Below, piece by piece: positions 43,651 to 53,002 of a stretch of 64,000 nt of DNA. A program made the translations under genes and the position numbers. Within the stretch, counting starts at the first letter, position 1, and each line of letters begins with the position of its first letter. The DNA lies in NCBI GenBank assembly GCA_963664065.1, contig OY760942.1, positions 2,294,001 to 2,358,000 on the forward strand, in the 5' to 3' direction. The notes below the pieces were generated by a model. The model ran no database searches. It had not been told where the DNA came from and saw only the letters and a program-made list of their open reading frames with translations. The stretch comes from JABDJL01 sp963664065 (lineage in GTDB: Bacteria > Pseudomonadota > Gammaproteobacteria > Xanthomonadales > SZUA-36).

Positions 43651-43767
43651 GGCATCTTCCCCCGTAGACGCTTCCGTAATGGATGTGATTTTCCCGTAGT
43701 CCCGCAAAATCAGACACAGGCCCGTGCGGACGATCTCCTGATCGTCCACGATTAAAACATTAATCAT

Positions 43768-44090
43768 GACTCTCCCCTTTATTCGATCAAAGCGCCGTTT
43801 CTCAAATTTCCCCTTTGGAAAACGACTCGGCTTCACTATAGACCTGTGCTTCAATCAAGTCGAGTAAAGAACTATGAAGACAGAGGAAAACCGGAATTAT
43901 GAGATGTTTCCACTTATCTGGAAGGAGGTTTTCCTACACGCCAGATGGGATTGTCTGAATTCATCCCGGCGCGCACACAAAGTGCGACCGTGCCGTGAGG
44001 CAATACCTAACCATACTTAGAGATAGGGTGTTGCATCGACCGGTTGAAATCGCAGCCCAAAAGCAGACCTTAAAGGGCTATTTGTTCAAA
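43768..44090. other. Intergenic region without a recognisable gene
   Basis: 323 bp between the response-regulator start and a small zinc-type ORF. It should contain the promoter of the dead regulator; I see no strong -35/-10 pair and no coding frame with support. Confidence 0.4.
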
Positions 44091-44237
44091 CTATGCCTTG
44101 CGGATCTTCCTTAAACTGCACCGATTGCATTCAACCGTCTCGATACCTCCTCCGCTAAAGCTGAATGATTCCCTAATAATGTGGAAATCATGGAATCCCA
44201 ACCAACATAGAATTTTTCCTAATAGTGGATTTGGCAT
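44091..44237 (-). CDS. 48-residue putative zinc-binding microprotein
   Basis: From the ATG at 44237, preceded by a strong GGAAGGAAGG ribosome site. It reads MPNPLLGKILCWLGFHDFHI and ends ETVECNRCSLRKIRKA. The pattern C-x2-LGFH...C-x-R-C resembles short phage-type DUF1660-like proteins (LxCxxxGHKW...CxRCG). The upstream extension of the frame to 44408 lacks support. Confidence 0.5.
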   Translation of the reverse strand: MPNPLLGKILCWLGFHDFHIIRESFSFSGGGIETVECNRCSLRKIRKA

Positions 44238-44417
44238 TTTCCTTCCTTCCAGCTTAGGTGGAATTCTACATTGTTCTGATTGATATTCGTTCTTCTTCCC
44301 AACCTGAGCAGGCAAGAAATACCAGCGTCCGCTTTCGGCCAGAGAATATTTGGCGTCAGAGTAAAAACATTCAGCACCCGACTGCAAAACATATGACTCT
44401 GTCCCCAATATTTTTAA

Positions 44418-45866
44418 CTAAAAGCCCCCAACGCCGGCCGGGTACGCTACCGCATCGCCTTCTGTATGCCCGTGCTCTTCAACGTGCTGGATGGCGTCTT
44501 CCATAATCTGCAATCCTTCGCGAAGCACGGATTCGTCCATATTAAGCGCGGGATACATGCGAATCGTGTACTGGCGATCGCAGAGCGCCCATACGCCGTT
44601 CTCGAGCATCTTGCCGCGAACGGCCCTCGCCGTCCACCAGTCTTTTTCTTCGGCCTCAGCCGATTCAGGCTTGCCGAAACTCAAACCGAGCAGTAAGCCG
44701 TTGCCACGCGCCTGGCGCACAATACTGTACGTCTCCCATTCGCGCATGATTCCGGCAGAGATATTACCGAGCCGTTTTGCATGCGCCACGATATGGTCCC
44801 GTTCGAAGATTTGCAGCGTCCTGATCGCGGCCGCACACCCCGCGGGCGTGCCGGCAAATGTCGAGCCGGATGCGAATTCGGTGTTGTCGCCCATGATTTC
44901 GTCGCGCGCAGAGATTCCGCACAGTGGCGCAATGCCACCGGACAGGTTTTTTCCGTACACGAGGATATCCGGTACGACGTCATAGTGTTCGATGCCCCAC
45001 ATCCGGCCCGTACGACCCAGCCCCGTCAGCACTTCGTCAGAGATCATCAACCAGTCGTTTTTGTCACAGATGTCGCGAATACCACCCAGGAAGCGCGTTG
45101 ACGGAATCCAGTTGCCGCCTTCGGCGAGCCCCGGCTCGACGAGGATACCCGCGATGTTGTCACGTGCTGCGATACAGGAAGGAATGTGCTTATCGAGGTA
45201 CCACAGGCAATACTCCGTGTATTGTTCCTCGCTCATCCCGACCGGTATTCGTTCACTGTACGGGTATGGCGCCTTGATAACGCCGCCGCCCCAGCCTTCG
45301 AGGTAGTTGTTCCTGCTGGCGGTGAGCCCGCTCAGAATCTTGGAGGCGAGCCCCATACCGTGGTAGGAAGAACTGAACGTGATGATGTAGCGCCGCTTTG
45401 TGTGCGTAAGCGCCAGGTGGACCGCGGCTTCGGCCGCCTCAGTACCTGACACCTCATAATTTGTTCGTGGCAGCTCCTTGCCCGGCATAATGCCGGCGAG
45501 CATTTCGGCCAGGTCGTAGCGCAAAGGGTGGTCATAATGAAAGCCAAACCGCCGGTTGGCCGACTCTACAGCCTCAAGAATCTCGGGATGGCAGTTGCCG
45601 AGCGGGTTTGTCGCCCAACCATTCTGAAAATCGATTCAGCGTTTGCCGTCCAGGTCCCAGACGAAGTCGCCCTCCGCTTTGTCGATAACGATCTGCCGTA
45701 CCGGACGAAAACCGCGTTGCCCGGCTCGCTCCATTTCGGCATCGAACCTCAAGCCATTCTTGAATAGCGGAATGCCGCGTTCAAGTGCCGCGTGTGTTTT
45801 GGGGTCCGGAAAACTATCAACCACAATGTGAATCCTCGAAGATAATGCCGTCACAGTTTGGCACAA
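44418..45866 (-). pseudogene. Class III aminotransferase with an internal TGA
   Basis: One continuous frame of about 482 codons broken by a single TGA at 45636-45638 within GDFVWDLDGKR-stop-IDFQNGWATNPLGN, where family members usually have Tyr. PLP features lie downstream: SGTEAAEAAVHLAL, FSSSYHGMG, ISDEVLTGLGRTGRMWG and the PLP Lys in VYGKNLSGGIAPL. Related enzymes act on beta-alanine, taurine, GABA or similar amino donors; the substrate is not determined. A restart at ATG 45524 would give 368 residues lacking the N-terminal small-domain part. Confidence 0.8.
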
Positions 45867-45997
45867 GAGCGATGATTATCTCGATTAATACAACAAACCC
45901 AAATCGAATTTCGAAGCTGGTGGCAGGCTTACTGCTGGTTTGTTTAAGGATCAGGAAGTTTGGCTTCCGTCGTGTCCATGCAAGAAGAGGATTGAAA

Positions 45998-46974
45998 ATG
46001 CGCTCGTTGCCTGTGGTTCGTCTGCTGACGCTCGGCCTCACCCTAGGCCTTTATGCTACACCCAACGCCGTGCTCGGCCAGACCCTTTCGCCAGTACCAA
46101 CAATGGGGAGCTCGTATGCATCGACATCGGGGCGGGAACGGCTACGCTCCTTGGCACCGCGGCAGACCCCGGGGGTTGGTCAGACCTTGTGGTCGATCCT
46201 GCCGGCGGGCTGTGGGCGTTGAGCCGACATAGGGCGGAGTCCTCAGGCACCGCTCATCTCTATTCCATCAGCCCCACTACCGGGGCGGTTCTGAGCGAGA
46301 TCGGCGACGTCGGGCATGACTTCGTGTCGGATATCGAGTTCGGCGCCGACGGAACGCTTTACGTGAACTGGTGGACGAGCTCCAGCAACGGCGGTTTGGC
46401 TACTCTGAGCACGTCCACCGCGGTGCTGACTCCCGCTACGAATCTCAAGTTCGGAAGCAATCCATTCGATTCGGTTCTTTTGGCGAACGGCGGCCTGGCC
46501 GAGGATCCGTCGGGCGACCTCAGGGCGGTTGAGAGCGCTGACTCGGCGGCCGAAACGATCTTCCCCGTCGCCGCCAACGGGCTCGCCTCTGATGTGGTCA
46601 GGATCGGGCTCAGTGGCGTGGCAACCGACTTCGGAGCAGACGCCATGGAGATTCTCGCCGACGGCAGGTTCGTCGTGTTGGGAAACAGGTTTAGTACGCC
46701 CTTGGGCCTCTTCTTCATCGATCCTGTAGCGGACACCTCGAGCGGTCTTGCAGAGCTGACCGCGATTCCTATCAACATCTCGTCGGCAATCCAGGGCAAG
46801 CTGAACGGCCTGACAAGTGGCGCGATTCCTGATTGCAAGGCTCAAGAGGACATAGCGGTCACATCGGTCCCAACGCTTGGTGGCACCGGGCTGGTGATTT
46901 TGTCGCTGTCTCTGTTCTTGCTTGGCTACTTTCTGATGGGTCGGAGAGCGAAAACAAGGAACGAAGGAGTCTAA
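45998..46974 (+). pseudogene. Secreted IPTL-CTERM-like protein with a frameshift after the signal peptide
   Basis: ATG 45998, with a GAAGAGG ribosome site, opens a clear signal peptide (MRSLPVVRLLTLGLTLGLYA, cleavage after VLGQ region). About base 46085 the frame changes: adding one T in CCCTTTCGCC would join GQTL to FASTNNGELVCIDIGAG. The second frame continues for about 290 codons with WSDLVVDPAGGLWALSRH-type beta-propeller repeats and ends VPTLGGTGLVILSLSLFLLG plus Arg-rich tail, an IPTL-CTERM-like membrane sorting tail. GC content looks higher than in the neighbours. Confidence 0.65.
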
Positions 46975-47063
46975 GTCAAATAAAGGCCCTTTTTCCAGAA
47001 GCCCGTGTTTATTGAGTAGCTTTCGTGACGGGGTTTCCTTGCGCCAGGAAGGTCCGCTCCTGG

Positions 47064-47160
47064 GCCCTGCCCCGGTTTGGTGGACACCTTAGAAAAGCCG
47101 CGATAATGCGCTGGGAGGTGTGTAATGAGAACGAGGAGAAAGCGGACCTTTTTAATATCG
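47064..47160 (+). other. Possible IS3-family left-end remnant
   Basis: GCCCCGGTTTGGTGGACACC (47070-47089) resembles the terminal repeat of many IS3-family elements, and an ATG at 47125 follows GGGAGGTGTGTA with Arg/Lys-rich codons (MRTRRKRTF), as at the start of an orfA. The frame stops within 15 codons and no transposase follows. Confidence 0.35.
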
Positions 47161-47256
47161 AAATTTTGAAGAAATTACTCGCCGGTGTGCTGATACCTCG
47201 TACCTCTTATACAACGGGGTATCGAATGCTGTTCTTCAATATCTTACGATGATATT

Positions 47257-47349
47257 TGGCGGAGAGGGTGGGATTCGAACCCACGAAGGGCTATTAACCC
47301 TTGCTGGTTTTCAAGACCAGTGCATTCAACCGCTCTGCCACCTCTCCAA
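47257..47349 (-). tRNA. tRNA-Ser (TGA)
   Basis: 93 nt with a long variable arm. Acceptor GGAGAGG pairs with CCTCTCC, the anticodon loop reads TCTTGAAAA (TGA), the T-arm has GGTTCGAATCC, and CCA is encoded at 47257-47259. Confidence 0.96.
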
Positions 47350-47592
47350 ATTTTAGACTGAAACACACAGGGGTTGATTCAAGGCGCGCAAGAATACCTA
47401 AAAATCACCTTACAAACTAGTGTTCTCTTGCTATCTGCTGTATCCCCTGTCAATCAGCATATGACATCGTAAGGCAAATTGAATTAGAGTATCGACCTTG
47501 AGAGAATGGAATGCTTATGGCCTAAAGAACCTTAAGCTAAATATTCGGTCTTAATCATTGAGTTTCTATTCACCCGGAGCCATATCCTGACC

Positions 47593-48267
47593 ATGAATCA
47601 GACAATTTACAGAACCACAACGAGACCGGTTGTAACTGCCGAATCAATGAACCGTGTGTTGCGCAACACTTATGCGTTGCTCTCCATGACGCTTTTGTTT
47701 TCTGCAGCCATGGCCGGCATTTCCATAGCCCTTAACTGGCCATATCCGGGCGTGCTTGTGACACTGGCTGGATATTTTGGCCTGCTTTTCCTGACCACAA
47801 AGCTTCGCAACAGTGCCTGGGGAATACTCTCCGTATTCGCATTGACGGGCTTTATGGGCGTCACGCTGGGCCCAATCATCAATATGTACCTCTACGCCTA
47901 TGCCAATGGCACTGAACTGGTGATCATGGCCCTGGGCGGAACCGGGATTATTTTTCTTGCCATGTCCGGGCTCGCCCTGACCAGTAAACGGGATTTCTCC
48001 TTTATGGGTAAATTCCTGATGATCGGCATATTGGTGGCTTTTGTTGCAGCACTGGGAAACCTGTTTTTCCAGTTCCAGCCGTTGGCACTGGCAGTGTCCA
48101 GCATGTTTGTGATGTTGATGGCAGGGCTTATCCTGTACCAGACACAACAGATCGTGCGCGGTGGAGAGACCAATTACATCATGGCTACTGTGACGCTTTT
48201 CGTCAGCCTGTTTAACCTTTTTACCAGCTTATTGCATCTGCTGGGTTTCGGTTTTGGCAGTGACTGA
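47593..48267 (+). CDS. Bax inhibitor-1/YccA family membrane protein
   Basis: 224 residues with seven membrane segments. N-terminal RVLRNTYALLSMTLLFSAAM (about 22-41) and the C-terminal NYIMATVTLFVSLFNLFTSL with LLHLLG are typical of YccA, a modulator of FtsH proteolysis in E. coli. Convergent with serS, sharing a terminator. Confidence 0.92.
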   Translation: MNQTIYRTTTRPVVTAESMNRVLRNTYALLSMTLLFSAAMAGISIALNWPYPGVLVTLAGYFGLLFLTTKLRNSAWGILSVFALTGFMGVTLGPIINMYLYAYANGTELVIMALGGTGIIFLAMSGLALTSKRDFSFMGKFLMIGILVAFVAALGNLFFQFQPLALAVSSMFVMLMAGLILYQTQQIVRGGETNYIMATVTLFVSLFNLFTSLLHLLGFGFGSD

Positions 48268-48289
48268 ACCACTTCAAAAAATGTGACTG

Positions 48290-48315
48290 AAAAGGCCCGC
48301 AGATGCGGGCCTTTT
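48290..48315. terminator. Bidirectional terminator between yccA-like gene and serS
   Basis: Perfect 11-bp stem AAAAGGCCCGC / GCGGGCCTTTT with an AGAT loop. The flanking A-run and T-run let it serve both convergent genes. Confidence 0.9.
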
Positions 48316-48316
48316 C

Positions 48317-49594
48317 TTATGCGTTGATGACTTTGCTTCCGCCCATGTAAGGCCGCAAAATCTCGGGAACCTTGATACTGCCATCCCGCTGCTGATAATT
48401 CTCCATCACGGCAATCAGGGTCCTGCCAACGGCCAACCCGGAACCATTGATCGTGTGAACCAGTTGCGGTTTTCCGGTCTCCGGATTTCGCCACCTGGCT
48501 AGCATACGCCGGGCCTGGAAATCTCCGAAGTTGCTGCAGGAAGATATTTCCCGGTAGGCCCCCTGCCCCGGTAGCCAGACTTCTATATCATGGGTCTTGC
48601 TGGCAGCGAAACCCATATCGCCGGTGCAAAGCATCATCACCCGATAGTGGAGTTCAAGTTTCTGCAGAATGGTCTCTGCATGGCCCGTGAGTTGATCCAG
48701 TACTTCCATTGATGATTCCGGCTTTACAATCTGGACCAGCTCGACTTTTTCGAACTGATGCTGCCGTATCATTCCCCGGGTGTCCTTGCCTGCCGAACCA
48801 GCTTCCCGCCGGAAGCACGGTGTCTGTGAGGTGTACATAAGCGGCAAGGCCTCGGCATCATATATATTTCCCGCCGCAAGGTTTGTCATCGGTACTTCGG
48901 CGGTTGGAATCAGGTAACGTGGTGGTTCGTCCGTGGTGGCGAAGGCATCGTCTTCGAACTTGGGCAATTGTCCCGTGCCTCTCATTGCATCCGGATTAAC
49001 CAGGTATGGCAGGTAAACCTCGGTATAACCGTGATCTTCCGTGTGCACATCCAGCATGAACTGGGCCAAGACCCGGTGCAGGCGCGCTATACCCGATTTG
49101 AGCACGGTAAATCGTGCACCTGAGAGTTTCGCGGCAGCTTCAGGATCCAGCAATCCACGTCGCTCACCCAGCTCCACGTGATCACGCGGCTCGAACTCAA
49201 ACTCCGGTGGACTTCCCCATTGTCGCAGCTCCACGTTATCCGCCTCATCGGCACCGATGGGTACTTCGTCAGCGGCAATATTGGGCATTTCTAGTTGCCA
49301 GGCCGATTGCCTGTCCCTGACAATACGAAAATCAGATTCGACCTGGTTCAGTTCATCACCCAGTTGTCTGACCTGGTCTAAAAGTGGCTGGATATCTTCG
49401 CCTTTCACTTTCGCATGACCAATGGATTTTGCGCTGCTGTTGCGTTTGCTCTGCAGGTCTTCCAGACGCCGTTGAAGGTCCTTTCTCTGTGCTTCCAGTT
49501 CCAGGTAGGCAGGAATATCGAGCTCGTAACCACGATGACTGAGCGCAGTGGCTGCCGATGCAATATCAGAACGAAGAAATTGTGGATCAAGCAT
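48317..49594 (-). CDS. serS: Seryl-tRNA synthetase
   Basis: 425 residues. The N-terminal coiled-coil arm (about 30-100) contacts the tRNA-Ser long arm. Class II motif 2 is CFRREAGSAGKDTRGMIRQH (about 254-273) and motif 3 lies in GSGLAVGRTLIAVMENYQ near the C-terminus; SCSNFGDFQARR is the serine-site signature. Downstream of lolA in the usual ftsK-lolA-(rarA)-serS order, but rarA is absent. Confidence 0.97.
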   Translation of the reverse strand: MLDPQFLRSDIASAATALSHRGYELDIPAYLELEAQRKDLQRRLEDLQSKRNSSAKSIGHAKVKGEDIQPLLDQVRQLGDELNQVESDFRIVRDRQSAWQLEMPNIAADEVPIGADEADNVELRQWGSPPEFEFEPRDHVELGERRGLLDPEAAAKLSGARFTVLKSGIARLHRVLAQFMLDVHTEDHGYTEVYLPYLVNPDAMRGTGQLPKFEDDAFATTDEPPRYLIPTAEVPMTNLAAGNIYDAEALPLMYTSQTPCFRREAGSAGKDTRGMIRQHQFEKVELVQIVKPESSMEVLDQLTGHAETILQKLELHYRVMMLCTGDMGFAASKTHDIEVWLPGQGAYREISSCSNFGDFQARRMLARWRNPETGKPQLVHTINGSGLAVGRTLIAVMENYQQRDGSIKVPEILRPYMGGSKVINA

Positions 49595-49685
49595 GGTTGT
49601 TCAATGGTTCAGGAGACGGTGCATTGTACCGTCACCATCTAATGGTGAATACCACGCCCACCGGCAAGCTTAATAGCGGCAACTT

Positions 49686-50372
49686 TCACTCGCTATCGGC
49701 CGCATTGAAATCACCAACCACATCCGTATTTTCAGGCGGATCAAAGCGAAACAAATCCGGGTCGAGTTCCGGGTTACGATCAATATTTGAAAAACGAATC
49801 TGGGTACGCAGGCCAAAAGCGTCTTCCAGGCTCATCAGGGCCAACTGGTGTCCATCGAAGCCAAGCAGCACCCGGTCAAATTCCGACTCCGGGTTGTTCG
49901 AAATCAGTTCCAGCAAGTCAAGACCCTCAAAATCTCCCACCTCTTTTATGGTGAACTGCTCATCAATTGAATCCAGGTTAGTGAGCAGCATTAAGGGTGA
50001 ATTTTCTGCCAGCCCTGATTGGGCTTTGACTGTTACCTGCTCAAGCATCTGGTCATACATCCAGAGTTTCTCACCATCGGCAACGATCAGTTCGGGGAAG
50101 TCTCCGCCATAAGACCACCTGAAAAGGCCCGGGCGCTTTAACCAGACCTCACCGCTGCTTTCGCTTTCAAGACGCCCATCGGGGGCGACGATTGTTTGTG
50201 TAAATGAAGCTTTGAGTGAATCCAGACCGTGGCTGAATGCCTCCAGTCCACTGCGTGCCGGACCCGATGGGCCCGCCCAGAGCGGCAGGCAGAACAGGCC
50301 AGCCAGGACAAATCCGGCCTGGTAACATCTGGCCATACGAAAGCCGCTTAAAAATGTATTGTTGATGTTCAT
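49686..50372 (-). CDS. lolA: Outer-membrane lipoprotein carrier protein LolA
   Basis: 228 residues. Periplasmic chaperone that carries lipoproteins from LolCDE to LolB. The signal peptide hydrophobic core is QAGFVLAGLFCLPLWA; the mature part has LDSLKASFTQTIV (about 51-63) and PGLFRWSY (about 86), both typical of LolA. Its ATG at 50372 lay in an ATGA overlap with an older ftsK stop before a MITE-like insertion separated the genes. Confidence 0.93.
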   Translation of the reverse strand: MNINNTFLSGFRMARCYQAGFVLAGLFCLPLWAGPSGPARSGLEAFSHGLDSLKASFTQTIVAPDGRLESESSGEVWLKRPGLFRWSYGGDFPELIVADGEKLWMYDQMLEQVTVKAQSGLAENSPLMLLTNLDSIDEQFTIKEVGDFEGLDLLELISNNPESEFDRVLLGFDGHQLALMSLEDAFGLRTQIRFSNIDRNPELDPDLFRFDPPENTDVVGDFNAADSE

Positions 50373-50401
50373 ACTGATGTTCGATCTGCAAAACCAAAGT
50401 T

Positions 50402-50667
50402 AGTTTAGTGCATCGTGATTATTAGTTCATTCAGAGGCAGGCTGTGGCTTCAATGTAAGGTGGGGTTCGCAGGGAATGGCCAGTCCTTTCCAAGAGACCC
50501 AACGCAGCAGTGCAGCCACAGGATGCCTCCCTTCGGGCCAGTCGCAAAGTGGCCATCCACTGTGTTACGCCCCCTTGAGGCAGACTGGCCACCCCGGCGG
50601 GAGCATGCCTTGTGGCTAACCGCTTTGAATCTGCCTGAATGGGCCAATAATCACGATGCACTAAACT
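50402..50667. mobile_element. MITE-like element between ftsK and lolA
   Basis: 266 bp with perfect 22-bp terminal inverted repeats (AGTTTAGTGCATCGTGATTA and TT; right end is the exact reverse complement at 50646-50667), flanked by a 4-bp duplication AGTT (50398-50401 and 50668-50671). It contains no meaningful ORF, as expected for a non-autonomous element mobilised in trans. The AG of the present ftsK TAG stop (50666-50667) lies inside its end. Confidence 0.85.
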
Positions 50668-53002
50668 AGTTCCTCGGTGGCCGGGGCGCCAGCACCTCGC
50701 GCATGCCATTGTGTTCCGGTGGGCTTACAATACCTGCGGCTTCCATATCTTCGATCAGCCTGGCCGCCCTGTTGTAACCCACACGCAATTTACGTTGCAC
50801 ACTGGATATCGATGCTTTTCTCGATTCGGTAACCCAGGCCACCGCCTGGTCATAGAGCGGATCCAGCTCACTTCCAACCTCTTCCATGAACCCCATCGCG
50901 TTGATGGATTTACCATCCACTGTGAGTTGTGTATCTCCAATTACATCTTGCAGGTACTCAGGTTCGCCGGTTCTTTTCAGATATTGAACCACGGTATGCA
51001 CCTCGTGATCGTCGACGAAGGCACCGTGCACACGTTCTGGCAGCGCGGTTCCGGGCGGCAGAAACAGCATGTCACCATGTCCGAGCAGCTGTTCTGCACC
51101 CATTTGATCGAGAATGGTGCGGGAATCGACCCTGGAAGAGACCTGGAACGCCATGCGGGTTGGAATATTGGCCTTGATCAGGCCGGTAATCACATCCACA
51201 GACGGGCGTTGCGTGGCCAGGATCAGGTGTATGCCCGAGGCCCGTGCTTTCTGTGCGAGGCGCGCAATGAGTTCGTCCACTTTCTTGCCGACGATCATCA
51301 TCATGTCGGCCAGTTCATCGATAATGACAACAATATAGGGAAACGGCTCGAGCTCAGGTGCTACCAGGTCTCCGGTTTCCTCGTTGGCCTGGAACAAAGG
51401 ATCCAATATCGGTTTGCCTTTCTTCATAGCATCCCGAAGCTTGCGGTTGAATCCCGACAGATTCCGTACACCTACTGCTGCCATCATGCGATAGCGCCGC
51501 TCCATTTCAGCTACACACCAGCGCAATGCGTTGGCCGCCTCTTTCATATCAGTGACAACGGGTGTCAACAGGTGCGGTATGCCTTCATAAACCGAGAGTT
51601 CGAGCATCTTTGGGTCGACAAGGACAAGGCGGACCTCGTCGGGCGTTGACTTGTAGAGCAAGCTAAGGATCATTGCATTCAGCGCCACCGACTTGCCGGA
51701 GCCGGTAGTGCCGGCGACCAGTAAATGCGGCATGCGCGCCAGGTCGGCTACCTGCGGTTTGCCCTGGATAGACTTGCCCAGCGCGAGGGTTAAGGGAGAT
51801 TTGGACTTGTCATAAACCTCAGAGCGCAATATTTCTGAAAGAAATACTGTCTGCCGGATGGTATTGGGTATCTCGAGACCAATGGTGGGTTTACCGGGAA
51901 TAACCTCTACCACGCGTACTGAAACGATGCTCAGGCCGCGGGCAAGATCCTTGGCAAGATTTGATATTTGCGCTGACTTGATGCCTGGCTCCGGTTGCAA
52001 TTCGAAACGGGTAATGACCGGTCCGGGATGTACGGCAACAACATCCACCTGAACTCCGAAATCCGCAAGTTTCAGTTCAACCTGGCGGGACAGGGCTTCC
52101 AGTGCCTTATTGCTGTATCCGGCCTGCTGATCACCTGGTTCATCGAGCAATCTGAGTGGCGGCAATGCGTCAACCGGCAAGTCGGCAAACAGATTCTGTT
52201 GTTTTTCTTTGGCTACCCGTTTACTTTGCCTGGCTTTCGCACTGGAAAGTTGTGGTTCTATTCTCGTCCTTGGTTTGGTTTTTCTTCTGGCTGAATCGGC
52301 CTTGCGCACCTCTTCCCGTTTCGCCTTTGCACGCCTGCCGGCAAACCAGTCCCGGAGATCGGAAACACTCTTGCCAATCCACGCGAAAGCGGCCAGCGTA
52401 CCCTGCCCCACCAGGTCTGTTACATAGAACCAGGACAAACCAGTGAACAGCGTTATACCCACCAACATCAGCGCCAGCAGAAACAATGTCGAACCGAGTG
52501 CACCGGTCTGGAGCAATAATGGATCAGCTGCCAGGCGGCCGAATATACCCCCGCCCCCTGCAGGCATACTGCCCGTAGTTGGTTGAATATGCAGATGTGC
52601 CAGCCCGGTTGATGAAAGCACGAACAGCACCAGGCCGCTGATTCTTGCGAACCACTCAATGACGTGCCTGCTGCGCTCAATCACGGGCTGCGCAGGTTTG
52701 ACCTCCGTATAAGCGCTCCAGCCAGCAAAAACAACAATCAGCGGCACAAGGTAGGCGACGTAACCGCTCAAAAACAGGAAAAAATCAGCCAGCCAGGCGC
52801 CCAAGACCCGGCCAGTATTATTAACCTCTTCGGCAGCTGTCCTGTTGAAGTAACCCGGATCAAGCGGGTCATAACTGGCAATACAGGCGAGAAGATAGAC
52901 TGCTACGAGGATGGACAACAGGAAAATACTTTCCTGGATGCGCCGGGACATCTGATTTTGAAGCTTGGGGGTCTTTCTGGCTTTTTTTCGTGCTTGAGGC
53001 AA
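50666..53002 (-). CDS. ftsK: DNA translocase FtsK
   Basis: 778 residues. Four N-terminal membrane helices (about 25-200) anchor it at the septum. A short basic linker is followed by the motor: Walker A GTTGSGKSVALNAM (about 432), Walker B YIVVIIDELADMMM and the C-terminal gamma winged-helix (SISSVQRKLRVGYNRAARLI) for KOPS recognition. The TAG stop is half supplied by the inserted MITE-like element. Without it the frame would run 9 more codons (FGFADRTSV) to a TGA overlapping lolA. The essential parts look intact. Confidence 0.95.
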   Translation of the reverse strand: MPQARKKARKTPKLQNQMSRRIQESIFLLSILVAVYLLACIASYDPLDPGYFNRTAAEEVNNTGRVLGAWLADFFLFLSGYVAYLVPLIVVFAGWSAYTEVKPAQPVIERSRHVIEWFARISGLVLFVLSSTGLAHLHIQPTTGSMPAGGGGIFGRLAADPLLLQTGALGSTLFLLALMLVGITLFTGLSWFYVTDLVGQGTLAAFAWIGKSVSDLRDWFAGRRAKAKREEVRKADSARRKTKPRTRIEPQLSSAKARQSKRVAKEKQQNLFADLPVDALPPLRLLDEPGDQQAGYSNKALEALSRQVELKLADFGVQVDVVAVHPGPVITRFELQPEPGIKSAQISNLAKDLARGLSIVSVRVVEVIPGKPTIGLEIPNTIRQTVFLSEILRSEVYDKSKSPLTLALGKSIQGKPQVADLARMPHLLVAGTTGSGKSVALNAMILSLLYKSTPDEVRLVLVDPKMLELSVYEGIPHLLTPVVTDMKEAANALRWCVAEMERRYRMMAAVGVRNLSGFNRKLRDAMKKGKPILDPLFQANEETGDLVAPELEPFPYIVVIIDELADMMMIVGKKVDELIARLAQKARASGIHLILATQRPSVDVITGLIKANIPTRMAFQVSSRVDSRTILDQMGAEQLLGHGDMLFLPPGTALPERVHGAFVDDHEVHTVVQYLKRTGEPEYLQDVIGDTQLTVDGKSINAMGFMEEVGSELDPLYDQAVAWVTESRKASISSVQRKLRVGYNRAARLIEDMEAAGIVSPPEHNGMREVLAPRPPRN

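Larger units (their letters stand above)
42527..43653 (-). mobile_element. IS3-family element (IS3 subgroup), copy 2, 5'-truncated
   Basis: Same element as at 1459-4471, opposite orientation. The end at 42527 is intact (TGACGTGGTCAACC). The other end is lost inside orfA, where GCCGTGCA (43645-43653 region) joins the element to the response-regulator gene. Only one inverted repeat remains, so it cannot transpose alone. Confidence 0.9.
42441..43767 (-). pseudogene. NarL/FixJ-type response regulator destroyed by an IS3 copy
   Basis: The N-terminal piece starts at ATG 43767 with a GGGAGAG ribosome site and reads MINVLIVDDQEIVRTGLCLI, the receiver-domain start with its acidic pair, up to ...TGEDAV near 43650. 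The C-terminal piece (42441-42526) reads NRIYDKLGTRSEVDLMRMAM and RYGLLEAT-stop, the end of a LuxR-type HTH. About 120 middle codons, including the phospho-acceptor Asp, are gone and replaced by the truncated IS3 copy. The ending is like GacA/UvrY regulators, but the subfamily cannot be fixed from these ends. Confidence 0.8.

Noticed and set aside
45636..45638. TGA in the aminotransferase read as selenocysteine
   Set aside because: The residue is not catalytic, the family has Tyr there, and no SECIS-like hairpin is evident just downstream; a nonsense mutation is simpler.
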